From Prevotella sp. (GTDB taxonomy: Bacteria > Bacteroidota > Bacteroidia > Bacteroidales > Bacteroidaceae), in assembly GCA_017459445.1 (NCBI GenBank), contig JAFUDJ010000013.1, positions 1-45,971 on the forward strand: a DNA stretch of 45,971 nucleotides. Direction: 5' to 3'. The position numbers were made by a program, and so were the translations under genes. This document shows, one piece after another, positions 30,132 to 38,049 of the stretch. Each line of letters starts with the position of its first letter. Positions within the stretch are counted from its first letter, which is position 1. The notes under the pieces were generated by a model, which was not told the DNA's origin, did no database searches, and saw only the letters and a program-made list of their open reading frames with translations.

Positions 30132-30674
30132 TACACAGGGGCGGTTTTAAAAAGTTTCCTTCACCTTCACATAAGAACGGGAAACGCCTGTATATAGGCG
30201 GTTTGCGCGGGTGCCTGCGTCGCGCGGAGGCTCACGGACGTTCACGGAACCTTCACGGCAACGTGTAACGCTGTAAGCGTATCCGCTTTTCATTTCAGCA
30301 CTTATTACAGCCTAAAGGATGCCTGTTTGTCGGCTTACGGATGCCTGTTTGCAGAAAACGCTCACCGTTTTTGGGAAAACGCTCACCGTTTGCGGAAAAG
30401 CGGTCACCGTTTTCCCACGAATGAGCCTCCGTAAACTGCCGTTAGAGCCTTCGCCAACAGCCGTTAGAGCCTTCACCAACCCCGTTAGAGCCTTCGCCAA
30501 CCACCATCGCACCTCCGTCGCCGACGTCGGCGCACACCCGCCCACCCGTGTGAAGGTTTGTGACGGTTCCAAGCCCCCTTCTTCACGCGCAGGTCCCCCG
30601 CGAACCCCTTTATTTATAGGGGTTTCAGAAAAAGCGTGAAGGTGAAGGTAACTTTTTAAATTCCGCCCTGTGTA
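30132..30674. mobile_element. 543-bp inverted-repeat element, MITE-like
   Basis: The stretch begins TACACAGGG and ends CCCTGTGTA. Its outer 39 bases form imperfect terminal inverted repeats (30132-30170 and 30636-30674, 34 of 39 matching without gaps). Similarity continues inward into a hairpin on each side, CGCCT/AGGCG at 30185-30200 on the left and AACCCCT/AGGGGTT at 30603-30624 on the right, followed by GC-rich sequence. The interior (30317-30501) is built of degenerate units of 20-22 bp. It encodes no transposase; open frames of 86 and 106 codons on opposite strands look like repeat translation. No target-site duplication is visible. It fills most of the gap between susF and the amylase gene. 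It could be a non-autonomous transposable element or a dispersed chromosomal repeat of this lineage. Confidence 0.6.
30317..30501. repeat. Array of 20-22 bp degenerate units inside the element
   Basis: GGATGCCTGTTTG occurs at 30317 and 30339. GAAAACGCTCACCGTTT occurs at 30354 and 30375, with a variant at 30395. CCGTTAGAGCCTTCGCCAAC occurs at 30439 and 30482, with a one-base variant at 30461. Spacings are 22, 21, 20, 22 and 21 bp. Three different unit types share one period. Confidence 0.7.
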
Positions 30675-30800
30675 TGGCTTTCAGAAACAGGATATAAAAC
30701 TATTAATGCTATGGGAGGCGTCAGAGCATCATGCAACCGATTGCATAGAGTTTAGAAATCTATTTTACAGCATTGTTGCGAGGGATACAGGATTAATTTG

Positions 30801-30808
30801 TATATTTG
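30801..30808 (+). promoter_or_regulatory. Probable -7 box of the secreted amylase gene
   Basis: TATATTTG matches TAnnTTTG and lies 29 bases before the chosen start. A TTG at 30776-30778 is 22 bp upstream, slightly wide for the usual spacing. The box lies outside the inverted-repeat element. Confidence 0.55.
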
Positions 30809-30837
30809 CAACAGAAATACTAACCAAACTAACGGAT

Positions 30838-32907
30838 ATGAAACGACTAATTATTTCTTTGACGGCACTGCTGAGCATGCTGCCCATGGCAGCACAGGCG
30901 GTGCAGGGATGGCCTGCGAACTACGGCGGCGTTATGCTGCAGGCCTTTTCGTGGGATGACTATGACTCCTCACAATGGACGGTATTGGAGAGCCAGGCCG
31001 ACGAGTTTGCACCCTATTTCTCCTTGGTATGGATTCCGCAGAGCGGCAACTGCTTCGCTCCAGACGCCGACCCCAGCTGGAGGTCCATGGGCTACGACGA
31101 CTACTTTTGGTTCCCAGGCGGAGACAACTACAAGAGTTCTTTTGGTACAGAGGCACAGCTGCGTTCCCTCATCAAGACCTTCAAGGCGAAGGGCATCGGC
31201 ACCATTGCCGACGTGGTCATCAATCACCGTAGAAGTCAAAACGGCTGGTTCGGATTTCCCACGGAGACGTACAACGGCGTGACCTACACAATGTCGTCGA
31301 AGGATGTATGCAGCAACGACGACAACGGCAAGGCCAAGAGCAATAACCCCAGCGCTACGTTAGGAGAGCCTGACACCGGTGAAGACTGGGATGGCATGCG
31401 CGACCTGGACCATACCAGCACCAATGTGCAGAACACCGTCAAGGCCTACCTCGACATGCTGCTCAACGACCTGGGCTACACAGGTTTCCGCTACGACATG
31501 GTAAAAGGCTACGCTCCGACGTACACTCAGATGTACAACGAGGCAAGTAAGCCGCAGTTCTCCGTCGGCGAATGCTGGGATAGCGGTCCCGTCATCGAGA
31601 ACTGGATTGATGGCACGGGCAAGGCCAGTGCTGCCTTTGACTTCCAATTCAAATATGTTGTGCGCAACGCTGCAGACAAATTCAATTACGGCAATCTCGA
31701 CAAAGACAATGGCGAATATTACGGTACTTTGAACTACCCGCTTATCAGTAACAAGGAACATGATGGTCAATACAAGCAGTGGGCCATCACCTTCATTGAG
31801 AACCACGACACCCAACTGCGCCCCGACGGCAGTTCGAACGGTCCGCTGAACCGCGACACGGTGGCCTTCAACGCCTATCTGTTGGCCATGCCGGGTACGC
31901 CTTGCATATTCCTCCCCCACTGGACCGACTACAAACAGGACATCAAGTCGCAGATTATGGTGCGCCAACTGGCCGGAATCGTCAATACCAGCAACTATGA
32001 GGTACTGAAATCGAATACCTACAACCAAGTTGTCAGCACTACAGGTAACAATAGCAAGCTGCTGACTGTCATCGGCAGACAGGAGCGATATACACCTGAC
32101 GCAAGCTGGGTAAAGATTCTGGAAGGCAAGAACTACTCCTACTGGCTGGACCGCTCGGTCAACACGGCATGGATTAGCCACGCCTCAGGAACCTACGAGA
32201 CGGACGGCGACTTGACGGTGCTGCTGAGTGCTGTCACCAATCAGGATGCCAAGCTGGTGTACACCACTGACGGTTCGGAGCCTAAGGCTGACAGCCCAGT
32301 GAAGCTGAACAGCGGCGCAACCATCAGCATACCAAACGGCTTCACCACGACGCTGAAGGTGGGCATGGTGGTGAACGGCGCGGTGACCAACGTACAGACC
32401 CGTACCTACACCGTGAAGGCACCTTACAAGTTCAGCATTCCCGAATTCTGCAAGGTCAACGACGGCGAAATCTGCGCCTTCTTCGAGGCTCCGCAGAGCT
32501 GGAACAACACCATTTGCTGCTGGGCATGGGACGACAAGAACTATACGGGCGGCAGCTGGCCGGGCGTGGCCTGCACCATGCTGGGCGTAGCCGAAAGCGG
32601 CAACAACGTATGGAAGTGGACATTCGACCCCGATAAGTACACAGGTCTCTATGCCGGCACCATGCCGCAGTACATCATCTTCAACAACAGCGGCGCGAAT
32701 AAGACGCAGGACCTGGACTTCGTGAACGGCGGCTATTATAATAAGGATGGCCTCGTGGCGAAGGTGACATCGGGCATCAGCACCGTCATGGCCGACCGCA
32801 CCGCTGCGGGCAAGGTCTACACGCTGGACGGCCGTCAGGTCAACACTACCGTTGACAACCTGCCGCGCGGCATCTATGTCATCAACGGACGTAAGGTGAT
32901 TAAGTAA
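30838..32907 (+). CDS. Secreted GH13 alpha-amylase with CBM26-like module
   Basis: This 689-residue endo-acting starch hydrolase starts at ATG 30838, giving a signal peptide (MKRLIISLTALLSMLPMAAQA); the frame is open further upstream but enters the repeat element. The GH13 barrel carries D220 (GFRYD), E245 (SVGECW) and D324 (ENHDTQ). Then come a chitobiase/Fn3-like domain (about 460-530, VYTTDGSEPKAD), a CBM26-like starch-binding module (about 535-640, around WAWDDKNYTGGSWPG) and a C-terminal tail (KVYTLDGRQVN, GIYVINGRKVIK) of the type linked to type IX secretion. There is no lipobox, so it differs from SusG, the surface lipoprotein amylase of the classical locus, whose role it probably takes. 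Confidence 0.92.
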   Translation: MKRLIISLTALLSMLPMAAQAVQGWPANYGGVMLQAFSWDDYDSSQWTVLESQADEFAPYFSLVWIPQSGNCFAPDADPSWRSMGYDDYFWFPGGDNYKSSFGTEAQLRSLIKTFKAKGIGTIADVVINHRRSQNGWFGFPTETYNGVTYTMSSKDVCSNDDNGKAKSNNPSATLGEPDTGEDWDGMRDLDHTSTNVQNTVKAYLDMLLNDLGYTGFRYDMVKGYAPTYTQMYNEASKPQFSVGECWDSGPVIENWIDGTGKASAAFDFQFKYVVRNAADKFNYGNLDKDNGEYYGTLNYPLISNKEHDGQYKQWAITFIENHDTQLRPDGSSNGPLNRDTVAFNAYLLAMPGTPCIFLPHWTDYKQDIKSQIMVRQLAGIVNTSNYEVLKSNTYNQVVSTTGNNSKLLTVIGRQERYTPDASWVKILEGKNYSYWLDRSVNTAWISHASGTYETDGDLTVLLSAVTNQDAKLVYTTDGSEPKADSPVKLNSGATISIPNGFTTTLKVGMVVNGAVTNVQTRTYTVKAPYKFSIPEFCKVNDGEICAFFEAPQSWNNTICCWAWDDKNYTGGSWPGVACTMLGVAESGNNVWKWTFDPDKYTGLYAGTMPQYIIFNNSGANKTQDLDFVNGGYYNKDGLVAKVTSGISTVMADRTAAGKVYTLDGRQVNTTVDNLPRGIYVINGRKVIK

Positions 32908-32925
32908 AAAGAAATCAAGAAAATT

Positions 32926-32964
32926 AAATGATGGGCCAACGCTCGCTGCGCCGGCCCATCATTT
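32926..32964. terminator. Bidirectional terminator between convergent genes
   Basis: AAATGATGGGCC (32926-32937) pairs perfectly with GGCCCATCATTT (32953-32964) over 12 bp. It lies between the amylase stop at 32907 and the protease stop at 33005. The stem's own A/T ends supply short T-runs on both strands (ATTTGTGTTT on plus, ATTTAATTTTC on minus). Confidence 0.7.
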
Positions 32965-33004
32965 GTGTTTCATAGTATTTTATGTTGGTTATATCGTTCT
33001 TAGC

Positions 33005-35239
33005 TTACTTGACTGCAATCTTCTTACCGTCTACGATGTACAGGCCGGGGCGCAGCAGGCTGAATTCCGTGCCTACATAGCGACCGTCGAGGGTATAGAT
33101 GCGACCCGACGTGGCGACAGGAGCGCCAAGCTCGCGGATAGCGGTAGTGGAAGAAGGAAGGGCAACCAGCACCTCGTCAAGGAAGAAGCGGTACTTCTCG
33201 GCGGCAAAGGTAATGGTAATGCGACCTGTACCCGTCAACGTGGCGGTATAACTCGTCCAATCACCCTTCGTCATCGTGACTGAAGCCGGCGTAACAGTAC
33301 CGCCTTCAACCGACAAGTTCAGCGTCGTGCCGTCCTTGGTTGTGTTCCATGCGCCAGCCTTGAAAGTCATCGTGGTAGTTCCGTCGAGGGCAATGCCAGG
33401 AGTCGTAGCCGTTCCGTGATTGGAACCAGTACCGAAACGGGCACATTGGTTGGAGCTGTAGCCATTGGTATAGGTCCATCCCTCATTGTCGGTCTTTAAG
33501 GCACCAGAGCCGATGTTGCCTGACCACAGGCCGTCGTTGCCACCCTTACCGGCAGCTTCACTGAACGACTCATAGAACAGATAGTTGTCCGTGGGCTGGA
33601 TGACGGGCTCATCGGGGTCGGTTGGGTCAGTTGGGTCGGTTGGGTCGGTTGGGTCAGTCGGGTCGGTTGGGTCAGTAGCACCACCATTGAACTTGAACGA
33701 CATGGTCTTGTCGGCATTCTGCTTGATTTCGGTGATGGGCTTGTTCATGTACTTCGAGCCATCGGTATTCTTGTTATACAAGGAGGCGGCAGGTGTCGAC
33801 GTATTGGTCAGCGAATTGTTGCTGCTGTACGGATAAAGGTCGGTTGATGTCGTCGTAGAGTAATAGTACGAGTTGCTGTCGTCGTTGTTGTCGGCATGGA
33901 AGATGGTGAAGCGCTGGTGGTCGTTGGTTTTCCTGTAGCCATAGGCCAGTTGGCTGGAGGTCACTTTGGTGTTAGGGGTATTATCCTCCCAGATGGTCTT
34001 GTCGAAGTCCACATGGACAATCATGAGTCCCCGGCCTGGCAGACCGGCATCCCACCCTGTCTTCTGGCGGTTCTCCACCATGTAGTACTCATTGCGGTTG
34101 CCATCGTTGTAGATGATATAGGCATCGCCGCCATCGGCTGTCGGCTGCAGGTTCTCTACGGTGACACCCTCCTTGTCCAGCTCGATGGGGTCCATCCATC
34201 CGGCCATCCACTTCTCGTAAGCACAGTAGTTAGGCGGCAGGAAGCCGTTGCCGTTGTAGCTGCCCATATCCATGAGGTCGAACTCACCCATGCCGAACCA
34301 TCCGCCATAGGCCGTGTCGTAGAAGTCGGGATAGCCCAAGCAGTGGGAGAACTCATGACAGAAGGTGCCTATGCCGTCGAGCGAGCCACTGCCGTTCAGC
34401 TCGCTGGAACAGGCGTAGGTATTGATGCGCACACCGTCGAGTGTCTGGGCCATGTCGGACTCCTCCAGATACCACATGTGCGGCCAGATGGTGTTGGAAC
34501 CACCACCGTCGGCCTGTCCCTTGCCGGCATACACGACGAACACCTGGTCCACCTCGCCGTCGCCATCCCAGTCGTAGTCCTGGAAGTTCACGTCAGCATC
34601 GGCAGCCTTGACAGCCTCGACGATGAACTCGTCGGCATGCTGGTCGTTACCCTCGCCGCCAACGTCTTTACCATAATAGCTATAGGTATTCTTGGCGGTA
34701 TAGGGTCCTACGACGTCGAAGTTCAACTCAAACTGCGACACACCGTCCTTGTTCTTGCTCTGCGCCTTGAAGTAGTCGGCCACGGAACCCTTGAAGTTGC
34801 CCGTCGTATAGTTCTCCTTGTTCAGGACATCATTGTATTTGGCCTGGTTGTTGGCCGTCTGGAACTTGGTGGTCGTAAAATTCATCAGAATGACCAAGCC
34901 CTTCTTCTGACCCGTGTAGTGGGTCTGTTCGCCCATCGACACACGGCGGGGAGCCAACCGCTTGGTACGCTTGGCATCTGCCATGCGGCGGCGTGCCTGT
35001 GCCTTGGCAACGACCTGCTGGGCATCAATTACCTGAAAATAATCTGCATCGGCAGCCTGACTGTACGCCGTGCCGTTTGCTGCAAGCCAGTAGTGACCGT
35101 GCTCGTCGCCCACCAGCTGTGCTCTCACCTCTGTACCGTCAGCCAATTTCAGCGTCTGCCAGACGCCGCGCTTGGCCGGTACAGCCATCATCGCTGTGGT
35201 CATGGCCACCAGCGAGAGCGTTAAAAACAATTTCTTCAT
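33005..35239 (-). CDS. M6-family metalloprotease, exported
   Basis: This 744-residue zinc protease is of the M6 (immune inhibitor A-like) family. After a signal peptide and a pro-region (about 21-105) the catalytic domain has HEFSHCLGYPDFYD (His295, Glu296, His299), matching the HExxHxxGxPDxYD pattern. A seven-fold TDP linker separates it from a C-terminal jelly-roll-like domain (NYLFYESFSEAAG onward), and the protein ends in a secretion tail (RIYTLDGRYVG, GLYIVDGKKIAVK). Linker length may vary between strains because it is encoded by a 9-bp tandem repeat. The gene follows the endonuclease gene after 36 bp, so the two are probably cotranscribed to digest extracellular protein and DNA. Confidence 0.93.
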   Translation of the reverse strand: MKKLFLTLSLVAMTTAMMAVPAKRGVWQTLKLADGTEVRAQLVGDEHGHYWLAANGTAYSQAADADYFQVIDAQQVVAKAQARRRMADAKRTKRLAPRRVSMGEQTHYTGQKKGLVILMNFTTTKFQTANNQAKYNDVLNKENYTTGNFKGSVADYFKAQSKNKDGVSQFELNFDVVGPYTAKNTYSYYGKDVGGEGNDQHADEFIVEAVKAADADVNFQDYDWDGDGEVDQVFVVYAGKGQADGGGSNTIWPHMWYLEESDMAQTLDGVRINTYACSSELNGSGSLDGIGTFCHEFSHCLGYPDFYDTAYGGWFGMGEFDLMDMGSYNGNGFLPPNYCAYEKWMAGWMDPIELDKEGVTVENLQPTADGGDAYIIYNDGNRNEYYMVENRQKTGWDAGLPGRGLMIVHVDFDKTIWEDNTPNTKVTSSQLAYGYRKTNDHQRFTIFHADNNDDSNSYYYSTTTSTDLYPYSSNNSLTNTSTPAASLYNKNTDGSKYMNKPITEIKQNADKTMSFKFNGGATDPTDPTDPTDPTDPTDPTDPDEPVIQPTDNYLFYESFSEAAGKGGNDGLWSGNIGSGALKTDNEGWTYTNGYSSNQCARFGTGSNHGTATTPGIALDGTTTMTFKAGAWNTTKDGTTLNLSVEGGTVTPASVTMTKGDWTSYTATLTGTGRITITFAAEKYRFFLDEVLVALPSSTTAIRELGAPVATSGRIYTLDGRYVGTEFSLLRPGLYIVDGKKIAVK
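33614..33676 (-). repeat. 9-bp tandem repeat coding the TDP linker
   Basis: Seven 9-bp units (plus strand TGGGTCGGT/TGGGTCAGT) encode Thr-Asp-Pro seven times between the catalytic and jelly-roll domains of the M6 protease. Unit length is a multiple of three, so copy-number change would alter linker length without breaking the frame. Confidence 0.85.
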
Positions 35240-35275
35240 TACTTCTTTAATACTTTAATAATATAATAATGTGTG

Positions 35276-36913
35276 TTATCTGATAAATACTTTCTTGCCA
35301 TCCACGATGTACAGGCCATGTGTAGGATTGGCCACACGCTGGCCGCGCAGGTTGTAGACCACACGCTGGCCGGAGAGGCCGGTGTGCGTCTGAGCCATGT
35401 CGATGTCGGTGGTGCCAGTGCGCTTCACCCTCATGCTCTTCAGCTGCATGTTGCCTGAGCCCTCATCCACCGAGAAGACTACTGACTGCGCATTGCCCGT
35501 CCATGTCAGGTCGCTGACCGTTCCGACGTTGGCGGAGAGCGTCTTGCTCGTTGTCCTGTCCAGCGTAAACTCAATCTCCTCCAAATGGCCGGTGGCTACG
35601 CTGACGGTGAGCGTATTCTTCTGATAGAGGCGTATCTGGCTGTCGTTCACATAGCGATTATCACCGCTGCCCAAAGAGTAGACCACGGTCACGCCGTCCT
35701 GTGTGCCCACCAAGTCCTGATTGTCGCTCTTCAAGATAGAGCCCTCATAATTGGTGCCAAACAGGGCGTTACACAACAGGATAGTACCCTCGGCAGGCTC
35801 TTCCTCGCCAGTACCGCTGTTCACGATAGTGTAGACGGCAGAGTTCTGATAGCTCTTCACGCCGTCCTTCACGGCAATAGCCTTGACAGTGGCCGATGCG
35901 GTCAGCTCAAAGGGACCTTCATATACCCGGCTGTTCTCCGAAGGCTCTACGCCGTTGGTGGTGTAGTAGATGGTAGCGTCCTCGGTAGCCGTGGTGATAG
36001 TCACCTCTACCCGGTCGTAGTAAGTACCCTCTTCCGGTTCAAACGCCGGCATGGCAACCTCGGGACTGACTTCACCGCCGCCGCCCTGATAGTTGTCGTA
36101 GGAAAAGACCTCGTCCTTTTTGTCGCCCCAGATGTATTCCTCCAGACCGGGATAGTCGACAAAGGGATTGCGGTTGCCCTGCACGTCGTTAGCGGCAATG
36201 GCTGCATTGCGGGCCCGCTCCACGTCGTCGATGGGGTCCAGCTTCGACCAGCGCATCATCATGTCGAAAGTCCAGGTGGCGTAAGGCTGATACTTGGTGC
36301 CGGTAATGACACCGCCACCGCTCCAACTCGTAATGGTACCTTCATAGCACGTGGCGATATAGAAGTAGATACGGGCCAGGTCGCCCTTCACCTCGTCGTT
36401 CGGCTCAAACACCGTATCGCTGTAGCCAGCCACCTTGCAGGGACCAACCTTGGAATAACCGTTGTTCGACTGCCACTTGATAGTGCTTACCTCGCCAAAG
36501 GGGGCGTTGCTACGACGATTGTTCACATAGCCGTCCGTCGGAATGACATGCACAATGTCTGCCTTCGGCGCTCCCCAGCTCTGCGGCACAGAGTGCTCGC
36601 GGTTGTAGACGTCGCCCTCCTGCTGGTAATTACCGGCTTTATCCTTGATATGTACAAAATTGGTTGTATTTGAATACCAGTCCCTGACGTAGCCGTCGGC
36701 ACGGGTGTCCGTCTTCTTATACAGCTCCAGCAGTTCATCATACGATGGCGAGTGCTGCTTCTTGGATATAATGTTGAACAGTGCGGTCTTCAATGCCTCA
36801 CCGCTCTTGCCCGTAGCAGCCTGATAGTATCTGCCCGAGTTGTTTGGTCCTTGTGCCCGACTGCTGCCCAGAACCATCGTCAGGGCTGCCAGCAACAGAA
36901 GTTTCTTAGTCAT
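35276..36913 (-). CDS. Secreted endonuclease I-family nuclease
   Basis: This 545-residue exported nuclease has a His-Me finger domain of the endonuclease I family. Key motifs are REHSVPQSW (105-113, His107 as general base) and DGYVNNRRSNAPFG (127-140). A chitobiase-type/Fn3-like domain follows (about 300-375, ATIYYTTNGVEPSE), then a beta-rich domain (about 385-500) and a secretion tail (VVYNLRGQRVAN, GLYIVDGKKVFIR). The signal peptide is MTKKLLLLAALTMVLGSSRA. It is the first gene of a two-gene unit with the M6 protease and has a good promoter. Likely roles are nutrient scavenging or breaking down extracellular DNA (inference). Confidence 0.92.
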   Translation of the reverse strand: MTKKLLLLAALTMVLGSSRAQGPNNSGRYYQAATGKSGEALKTALFNIISKKQHSPSYDELLELYKKTDTRADGYVRDWYSNTTNFVHIKDKAGNYQQEGDVYNREHSVPQSWGAPKADIVHVIPTDGYVNNRRSNAPFGEVSTIKWQSNNGYSKVGPCKVAGYSDTVFEPNDEVKGDLARIYFYIATCYEGTITSWSGGGVITGTKYQPYATWTFDMMMRWSKLDPIDDVERARNAAIAANDVQGNRNPFVDYPGLEEYIWGDKKDEVFSYDNYQGGGGEVSPEVAMPAFEPEEGTYYDRVEVTITTATEDATIYYTTNGVEPSENSRVYEGPFELTASATVKAIAVKDGVKSYQNSAVYTIVNSGTGEEEPAEGTILLCNALFGTNYEGSILKSDNQDLVGTQDGVTVVYSLGSGDNRYVNDSQIRLYQKNTLTVSVATGHLEEIEFTLDRTTSKTLSANVGTVSDLTWTGNAQSVVFSVDEGSGNMQLKSMRVKRTGTTDIDMAQTHTGLSGQRVVYNLRGQRVANPTHGLYIVDGKKVFIR

Positions 36914-36983
36914 TAGTTCAATAAGCTTTTAATTAGATATTTTTGTTAGTTACTAATAGCCCTTTTAAAAAGGGAAAGGACTG

Positions 36984-37015
36984 CAAAGTTACGCATTTTC
37001 CTGCAACAAAACAAA
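36984..37015 (-). promoter_or_regulatory. Promoter of the endonuclease-protease unit
   Basis: On the minus strand TTTG (37012-37015) and TAACTTTG (36984-36991) are 20 bp apart, a full Bacteroidetes consensus. The leader of about 65 bases contains CCCTTTTAAAAAGGG (36960-36974), a near-palindrome. The -33 box lies in the T-rich tail of the terminator of the operon upstream. Confidence 0.75.
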
Positions 37016-37019
37016 AGAA

Positions 37020-37059
37020 TTTGGCTTTTTCCCCCAAAAAGCAGGAAGAAAAAGCCAAA
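37020..37059 (-). terminator. Terminator of the seven-gene exported cluster
   Basis: On the minus strand a perfect 12-bp stem (TTTGGCTTTTTC at 37048-37059 with its complement at 37020-37031) is followed by a T-rich tail (TTCTTTTGTTTTGTTG). It lies 23 bases after the last stop of the cluster. Confidence 0.75.
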
Positions 37060-37081
37060 AACGGTGGATATTTAACAAATA

Positions 37082-37552
37082 TTACTTAATGATACCGTCT
37101 TCTTGCAAACGGCGCTTCAGTTCGGCACGGTACACACGGACGGTGATGCGATAGCTCTTGAAGAGCTTGTTCTTGGTCTTCACGTTCGAGCGGACCTTAC
37201 GGTCGACCTCCTTGTCGACATACTGCTTATACATGCCGTTGTCGCGGAAGAAGAGGTTGAAGTAGTCCTCATACTTGCGGCGGGCATTCATCTCGCTGAT
37301 AATCGGGCGCGAGTCGCAACCGTTCATGCCGCTGCGGATACCGTCGAAGATAACGGCGGCCACGGCATCCTTCTTGGCTTGCTCAAAGGCGTCTTCCTTA
37401 TTCTTGCCAATGCCGGTGACGCGAAGTGTCTGGCTACCGTCGTTTTCCGAACCCAGGCACTCTATCGCTTCCTTCTGGAACGAGGCGGTCTGTGCCTGCA
37501 TGGCTGTGCAGCACAAAAGGCTGAAAGCCATCACGGTGAATATCTTTTTCAT
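37082..37552 (-). CDS. Small exported protein, LPP20-like, paralogue A
   Basis: This 156-residue protein has a signal peptide (MKKIFTVMAFSLLCCTAMQA) and no lipobox. The centre (LRVTGIGKNKEDAFEQAKKDAVAAVIFDGI) has the alternating strand-helix pattern of LPP20/CsgG-type N-terminal domains, in which a Gly-rich strand leads into an Ala-rich helix. It is related to the 169-residue protein at 40044-40553: both have a YFxxFF...YKQ segment and end with an LxRRLQEDGI / LRKRMEKDGI motif. It is the last gene of the seven-gene cluster and precedes the terminator. Function unknown; an outer-membrane or periplasmic role is inferred from export. Confidence 0.8.
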   Translation of the reverse strand: MKKIFTVMAFSLLCCTAMQAQTASFQKEAIECLGSENDGSQTLRVTGIGKNKEDAFEQAKKDAVAAVIFDGIRSGMNGCDSRPIISEMNARRKYEDYFNLFFRDNGMYKQYVDKEVDRKVRSNVKTKNKLFKSYRITVRVYRAELKRRLQEDGIIK

Positions 37553-37580
37553 CTATTAATCCTTACTTTTATTTTCTTAT

Positions 37581-38036
37581 TTAAAACATCACTGCTTCCT
37601 CGTCAATCAGCAGATACTGCTGACAGATGCCCGTCGGATCCTCGGCCTCGTTGGCAAAGAAGACATAGGCCAGCTTGAGGTTGGAGTTTTCCTCGATGTC
37701 GGTGATAAGCATCTTGGCCGTATAACCGCCTTCAAAGAAATTCTCCAACTGGTAGACACGTACCTTGTCTTCTTGCTCGTAGCTGAGTACACGCCCCGTC
37801 TTCACCCTGTCCTGCGCTATATAATATATATAGGTGGGCGTCGACGTGCTGTCGGGCTGTACGAAGTGGAAGTGGGAACCGTAGCGGCTACACAGGTCTG
37901 ACTCCGACTCGTAGGGCGAAGCAAAATAGATGCTATACCTATGAGCCAGTTTGTCTTTCACCGCATGAACATCCTCGGCATGCGAGAGGCTCACACAGGT
38001 GAAAGACAAAATGGTCAGCACGATGCGTAGCAGCAT
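37581..38036 (-). CDS. Exported protein of unknown function (151 aa)
   Basis: This 151-residue protein has a signal peptide (MLLRIVLTILSFTCVSLSHA, cleavage near AEDV). The rest is a mix of beta-strand-like stretches (YSIYFASPYES, PTYIYYIAQDRV, YTAKMLITDIEENSNLKLAYVFF) with two Cys that could form a disulphide. It reads as a small beta-rich periplasmic protein. I do not recognise a family. It lies 13 bp after the 309-residue protein gene and 28 bp before paralogue A, firmly inside the seven-gene run. Confidence 0.7.
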   Translation of the reverse strand: MLLRIVLTILSFTCVSLSHAEDVHAVKDKLAHRYSIYFASPYESESDLCSRYGSHFHFVQPDSTSTPTYIYYIAQDRVKTGRVLSYEQEDKVRVYQLENFFEGGYTAKMLITDIEENSNLKLAYVFFANEAEDPTGICQQYLLIDEEAVMF

Positions 38037-38049
38037 AGGCTTCTACGGT

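Noticed and set aside
30312-30639. Overlapping open frames of 86 (minus) and 106 (plus) codons in the inverted-repeat element
   Set aside because: Both translate the tandem units into repetitive peptides (for example TVSVFPKTVSVF), have no promoter and overlap on opposite strands.
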